Shown one piece after another: positions 59,282 through 64,000 of a stretch of DNA of 64,000 nucleotides. Below the pieces are notes generated by a model, which saw only the letters and a program-made list of their open reading frames with translations, ran no database searches and was not told where the DNA came from. Position 1 is the stretch's first letter, and each line of letters starts with the position of its first letter. The DNA lies in assembly GCA_003439945.1 (NCBI GenBank), contig QVRM01006574.1, forward strand, positions 406,501 through 470,500, written 5' to 3'. Source of the stretch: Dermanyssus gallinae. Its lineage: Eukaryota; Arthropoda; Arachnida; Mesostigmata; Dermanyssidae. Made by a program: the position numbers and the translations under genes.

Positions 59282-62200
59282 ATAGAAAATATTGTGATGA
59301 TTTATTAATCATTTACAATACGTTTGCACACTTGGCAGTGCTCGCCTTAATAAAAATTGTGGTAAAAAGGTGTCACGCGAAGTTAAGAGTCAGTTGTCCG
59401 TGTCCTTGCTTGATGGTAGCCCCCGCTCTTATGGACCCGGTGCGAGCGGTATATCCTCAAGGTTCCTTGCAAAGTTAAAACGGTGAGATCCATAAGATTC
59501 CTCTTCGTGACGCCGAGCCCCAAGAGCGTCCTCGCAGATTCGGAGTCCCATACAGCACTCATAGAGATAGTGATGAATCCGAATCTGCGAGGTTTTTGCG
59601 GGTCGGGGAGCGCCGCTCTTAGGAACTCGACGTCATATTTGGCGATCTTGTCTTGCCGTGCTTTTGCCAGGTCGCGGTTCGGGCCGCAAACCTCGGCATC
59701 TAAAACCCAGACCTCGGTAGGTGTTGTCATTACGAAGTCGGGCTTTAGACCCGGTGCGCCCGGTCGACGGAATACTCGCTCACGAACCACCTCATGACCC
59801 CTTTCGCGGAGAAGACGCGCCACGCGATCACAGACGTCGTCATGTCTCTTTATGGTTTGTTTGTGTGTTGTATCGCACATCTGAGCGACATGAGCCAACG
59901 TCTCAGGCGCATGACACCCGTGCCTACAACGTTTGTTGTAGCCCGGGCGTCCCCTGGCCAATCTGGCACGCGTTGGTAGTGCGTTGATCCTGAGCTTCAG
60001 TAGGTTTAAATACTCCTTACCAGATAGGTAGGGCATACCCTTAATCCAGTAGTGTACAAAGGGCGTTTCGTGTGCTTTTTTAAAATGTGCCCCATCGAAC
60101 GTGTTGTGTAGTTGTTGAGACCAGTAGTCGGTCTCTTGTGTAGCGGTCTCAATGGAGGTTCCCAAGCGCTCGCAAAGAAGTCTTGTTTTCGCAAGATCTT
60201 TTTTAAAGTGCTCGGTGGTTAGCATCCATTGGACCCCAAGGTGCGTGGAGTGTTGTAGTGCTGTCAGGCGGGAGAGGCGGAGTCTGGGAATGAATGTTTG
60301 GAGGCAGGGGATGTCCAGACCGCCGTGTGCTGTGTGCGTGTACAGGTAGGCGTTCGGCACCGAGTTTTCGAGCTTAAGCCATTTCGACTTAACAACCTTT
60401 CTGATCTCTTTATCTAGGTCACTAAGGAGTGCGTAAGATGGTCTGGGACCGGAGACCAGTTTATATAGGAGACGGGGAATGAGAAAGTCTTTCAAAAATA
60501 TGAGTCTTTGGTGGGGTTTAAGGGGAGCTATCGTGAGTCTGTTGAGTAAATTAAGGAGTATATCCCTGGTGGAGTCAACTCTGCCATTGCTGTCAAAGTC
60601 GACTCCAAGATATCTCCATCGATCGCTCATACCTTTAGCTGGCAATTGCCGATCTCCAACGTTAAATTCTGGTACGGTATTGATAAAACCTTTACCTTCC
60701 TTCCTATTAAATAGGTGGGAGATAGTAAAGCTTTTATTAGTATTAATTTCAAGGCCTCGGGATTTCAAAAGTGGGTCCGCAATATTAAGGAGACGTTGGA
60801 GAGTGGATTTCGTGGAGGCTAGGAGGATGAGATCATCCGCAAAGGCTAAGCCCATAAGGCGGAAGTCATCAGTAAGTTGGTACCCGATATTAGTTTTGTC
60901 TAATTTTGAAAGAATGTCATCGAGAACTAGAATTAATAAGAGGGGGGACAGAGGATCTCCCTGTCTAACACCCCTAGTTGGCCGAAATGTGCGACATTCT
61001 TGTCCAAATTCTATGAGAGTTTTAGATGAGAGGTACAAGCGTTCGATATAGTTAATGAATACCTCCGGGTATCCGCGAGTCCGGAGTGACCACAGGACGG
61101 AGTCATGACTCACCATGTCGAACGCCTTACGGAGGTCGATTGAGGCGAGTCTGAGCTCACGTCCTGCAGACTTGGCATCGTTAAGGATACCATCCAGAAC
61201 CGCAAGATTCTCGAAGGTACCATTATAGGGGAGAAACGCTTGCTGGATTGGGAGAAGCTTAATAGAGTTCTGGAGGCGTCTAGAGAGAATTTTGTTAAGC
61301 GTTCGTTGTAAGTATGAACTAATAGATAGGGCTCGCAAATCGCTTGGGGATGTGGCATTGTTAATTTTAGGGATGAACGCTAAGCGAGCAGTTTCATGGG
61401 CTGAGGCAATATCGCTAATTAATAGTATGTTAAGAATACAACAGACTACTTCTAACGGGAGTTTACGGAGGGACGAAAGACAAATCCCGTCCAAGCCTAG
61501 TGCTTTAGAAGGTCCGCGGAGAGCTACGTGGGTTTCCTTTAGGGAGATAGGGAGGGAAACCTCAAAGAGATCAGAGTTGGGAGTGTATACGGGGCAAGGG
61601 AGTGGTTCAGGGGGTGGTTGTGTCATCGTGTTGGCCCAGTGTTCTACAACCTCGGTGGCCTGCATGTTGTGTATGGTGTGTTTGCCGTCCAGCACCTCAT
61701 GAGCGCATTTGGATCGGTATTGGCTAAAAAGTTTTTGAGTGGTTGCGTAGTCTTGACGTCGCTGTTGCCTTTTAGATACTCGCGCTTCAGTGGAAGGTGT
61801 TTCTCTAAAGGCACGACGTCGGACAGTGTGTGTAAAATGTTTGTTCAGAAATTCGTTTAAGGCGATAGTGTGATTCTCACCTGAGCAAATTATATTTGAC
61901 AGATGAGTAAGGTCTGTTGAAACTATGTTGCGTTTGGGAAATGTGTTTGTGAGGGCTTGTATTTTAGATATAATAATATATTTTTGGGATGGATTATAGG
62001 GGCCATCTGATTCAGAGTATCGAGGCCGACTAGGCTCAGGAAGCTCAGATCCGTCAAGGTTGGAATCCAGGAGAGACCTCTTTTTAAGGAGGTCCTCTAC
62101 CAGATCCTTATGCGCCTGAGAATTACGTTGGCCTCTAATCGCCCCGGGTGTGCGTGAGTTAAAATTAGTAGCTAAAAGGTGGTCAATTTCTCTAGGTGTT

Positions 62201-62700
62201 TCGTTATTATTATCTAATATAAAATCTGCTTCTAATGTTGCTAAAAGTTCACGGTCTTGTGGGTTCCATCTGGCCTTCTTAGAGGGGGGGGGCTAAAATG
62301 TTCTCATTATATTCATCCGGATGGGCACGACGACGGTGTAAATTAAGACCTGATTTAGATTTAAAGACCTTTAAGCAAGTACTAGATGGACATTTACAAT
62401 TTGGCTGGGAGACGCGTGAAGTACTAAGGGGGTTAAAATTATTATTAGAAGCAGCAGTGTCATTTTGTGAGGAACTTAAAATCAAATTATTAGTCTGTGA
62501 TTGGTTAGGAGTTTGGGAGGTGGCACGAACTTCTCGTTGATTGTGAGTCAATCTAATGTGGCTCGCGAGGCCCGCGCCAGATTTGCATACTCGCCCGCAA
62601 GTCTGGCAGCTGAGTCTTCCGGCGGTGTTGCTGCCGTCACGTGATGCCATCGTTGTCTTGGTCCACAGTGGTGGTAAGATTTCTTTTAAAAGTATATATA
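59282..62700 (-). mobile_element. R2-clade non-LTR retrotransposon, nearly complete, outside rDNA
   Basis: A 3.4-kb element with one protein frame (62650 to 59383, broken once), a 5' leader of about 50 bp and a 3' UTR of about 100 bp. Domain order is that of R2: two zinc fingers, Myb-like segment, RT, CCHC knuckle and restriction-like endonuclease. No 28S rRNA sequence is seen at either end. The 3' side faces TATATATATA and a SINE; the 5' side is a 27-nt A run (62702-62727, T on the coding strand) and a (TA)n tract (62728-62757). R2 relatives normally sit in 28S (or, for R8, 18S) genes, so either the target preference has changed or this is an off-target copy. Confidence 0.85.
59383..62650 (-). 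CDS. R2-type protein: C2H2 fingers, Myb, RT, CCHC, RLE (one frameshift)
   Basis: Single protein for target-primed reverse transcription: it binds DNA by the fingers/Myb, nicks with the endonuclease and copies its RNA. Starts at ATG 62650 (MASRDGSNTAG). Zinc finger 1 is CQTCGRVCKSG…H(4)H (about 62600-62535) and finger 2 is CPSSTC…H(4)H (about 62400-62330). The frame breaks at a run of nine C's on the coding strand (62284-62292). The other frame is open from there without a stop to 59383. It starts SKKARWNPQDRELL, a Myb-like helix, and continues with RRRQDYATTQKLFSQYRSKC. RT motif A LASIDLRKAFDMVSHD is near 61150, RGVRQGDPLSPLLL near 60970, FADDL near 60843. CCHC: CRHGCHAPETLAHVAQMC (about 59930-59880). 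Nuclease: KPDFV…WVLDAEV (about 59750-59690). One base in the C-run separates it from a continuous frame of about 1088 codons, normal R2 length. Confidence 0.88.
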
Positions 62701-62701
62701 T

Positions 62702-62727
<26 letters not shown>

Positions 62728-62756
<29 letters not shown>

Positions 62757-62757
62757 C
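62728..62757. repeat. (TA)n at the 5' flank of the R2-like element
   Basis: Pure TA tract preceded by the A27 run (62702-62727). Confidence 0.95.
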
Positions 62758-64000
62758 TACACATACGATTAATGATGACAGCAAACGACTGTTGACATTA
62801 ATACAACCAATGAAAAATATTTATTCACATTGAAGCAATACAATACATAGTATATTGTTGTTGGTGTTATTTGTGTGGGATCAAAACCCCCTCTTGCAAC
62901 TTTTTTTTAGCCGAGTCCTAGCTGGTCATATTATTTTCGTTCTCCACAACAATACATATACAAACTCCATGGCTATTACTAATTAAGTAACGATTTAACC
63001 GACTCATTCATCTAACCGACGGTACCTCACCAAGGCTAGTAGAAGTATATATAGCAATGCGAAAATATGCATGTCCGCAGTAATCTTTCACCTCCCCGCT
63101 CCCAAAACCGCTAGACCTCAAAACCGCTAGATCGGTATTCTCTCACAATGTTATTGATTCGCTCAACCACCAACCACCAGCAAGACCAACGGTACCACAT
63201 ATTCGCACCCGCATACATAGAGGTACTGTGTCTCTCAAGACAGTGTCCCTTCGCGTGTACGCATCACAAATGTACTCGTCGAAGAAGAGTGCGTGACTGT
63301 ATGACAAGCACCCGCAACGACTGTGATAGTAACGCCGTTATTTCGTGCGCGAATCGAAATCGTGAGCCTACGTGCAAGGATTTTCGCCATTGTAGCATCT
63401 GGACAGTCAATGGCGAAACCCCTGAACGTCGAAGCTCTCGCAGTCTCGACAAGAATGTATACGTACGGGCACACACGTTGAAACAATATAAACCAACCTA
63501 CATTTGGTAGTGTGGAGCCTTACTCCCGACAGAGTGCCAATCAGATAAATCGACACGCTTATAAACATGCACGCACACACAACACCGATGCAAAGCCACT
63601 CTACTGCAAAGCATTGAGTCTGGCCTGCCACGAGGGCATTTTATACTCGACCATCGCCTGAAGAAATCCCATTCCGCAGAGTAGACCATTTAAGCAATGA
63701 ACCTTAAGCCACTCCGTAGATAGCCAACCAGCTGCCTAGGCCAAAACTGTACAATATCCACTGTACACATGCATGTCTATTTATCTATCTACATCAGCCG
63801 GCACAAGCGCAATTCAGCTGGATTTTTAGCGACTCGGGTATTTTTATCAGTCAGTATCTAGATCCAGAGTGGTCGCCGAGCACCAGCACCAGTTGTTGAG
63901 CGTGGCCGGTCGCAGAAATGGGAATTGGCACCCCTCCAATGCCCTAATTGGCACAACTGGCGTAGCGTTAGAGACTACCTTAGTACACTTGTTGTAGCCC
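62758..64000. other. Intergenic, nothing recognised
   Basis: Unique-looking sequence to the window edge. A 120-codon + strand frame (63148-63510) and overlapping - strand frames have no recognised motif. Confidence 0.4.

Overview
This is a eukaryotic, most likely arthropod, genomic window. A chelicerate or mite is plausible but not proven. The evidence is one gene split by GT-AG introns, three mariner-family DNA transposons plus remnants, several non-LTR retrotransposons, two tRNA-derived SINE families, and a very high density of (AT)n, (TTA)n and (CAA/TTG)n microsatellites. No bacterial-style gene organisation is present.

The only host gene I can assemble with confidence is a BTB-BACK-Kelch gene on the + strand at about 31.0-46.0 kb. 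Eleven exons from the BTB start (32989) to the stop (46000) join in phase over 1674 nt (557 codons plus stop). They match the KLHL17/actinfilin type (CUL3 E3 ligase adaptor) along their length. A Ser/Gly/Pro-rich first exon lies upstream, and a small linking exon seems to be missing from my model. Its introns hold an antisense LINE, a SINE, a mariner remnant and many AT tracts.

Layout. 0-9 kb: unrecognised sequence, two decayed LINE fragments and a 1.09-kb fold-back transposon (7579-8668). 9-18.4 kb: GC-richer low-complexity sequence with CAG/CAA tracts, tandem repeats and a SINE with a perfect 14-bp target duplication. 18.4-19.2 kb: an AT-bracketed block that begins with 26 nt of 28S rRNA ending just before the R2 target site, so it looks like a displaced R2 5' end. 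20.7-22.1 kb: mariner copy 1. 22-31 kb: microsatellite-rich intergenic DNA including an AT-centred inverted repeat. 31-46 kb: the KLHL17-like gene. 46-50.4 kb: intergenic DNA and a decayed retroelement C-terminus. 51.0-52.3 kb: mariner copy 2, inverted relative to copy 1. 52.8-62.8 kb: two copies of one LINE family, a decayed mariner, a SINE and an almost complete R2-clade element (59.3-62.7 kb), with (AT)n tracts separating nearly every neighbour.

The most noteworthy signals are the near-intact R2-like element outside rDNA with AT repeats on its flanks, the 28S/R2-like chimera at 19 kb, the repeated coincidence of mobile-element ends with (AT)n tracts, and two AT-centred fold-back structures. 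All family assignments were made by eye from motifs; no database search was run.
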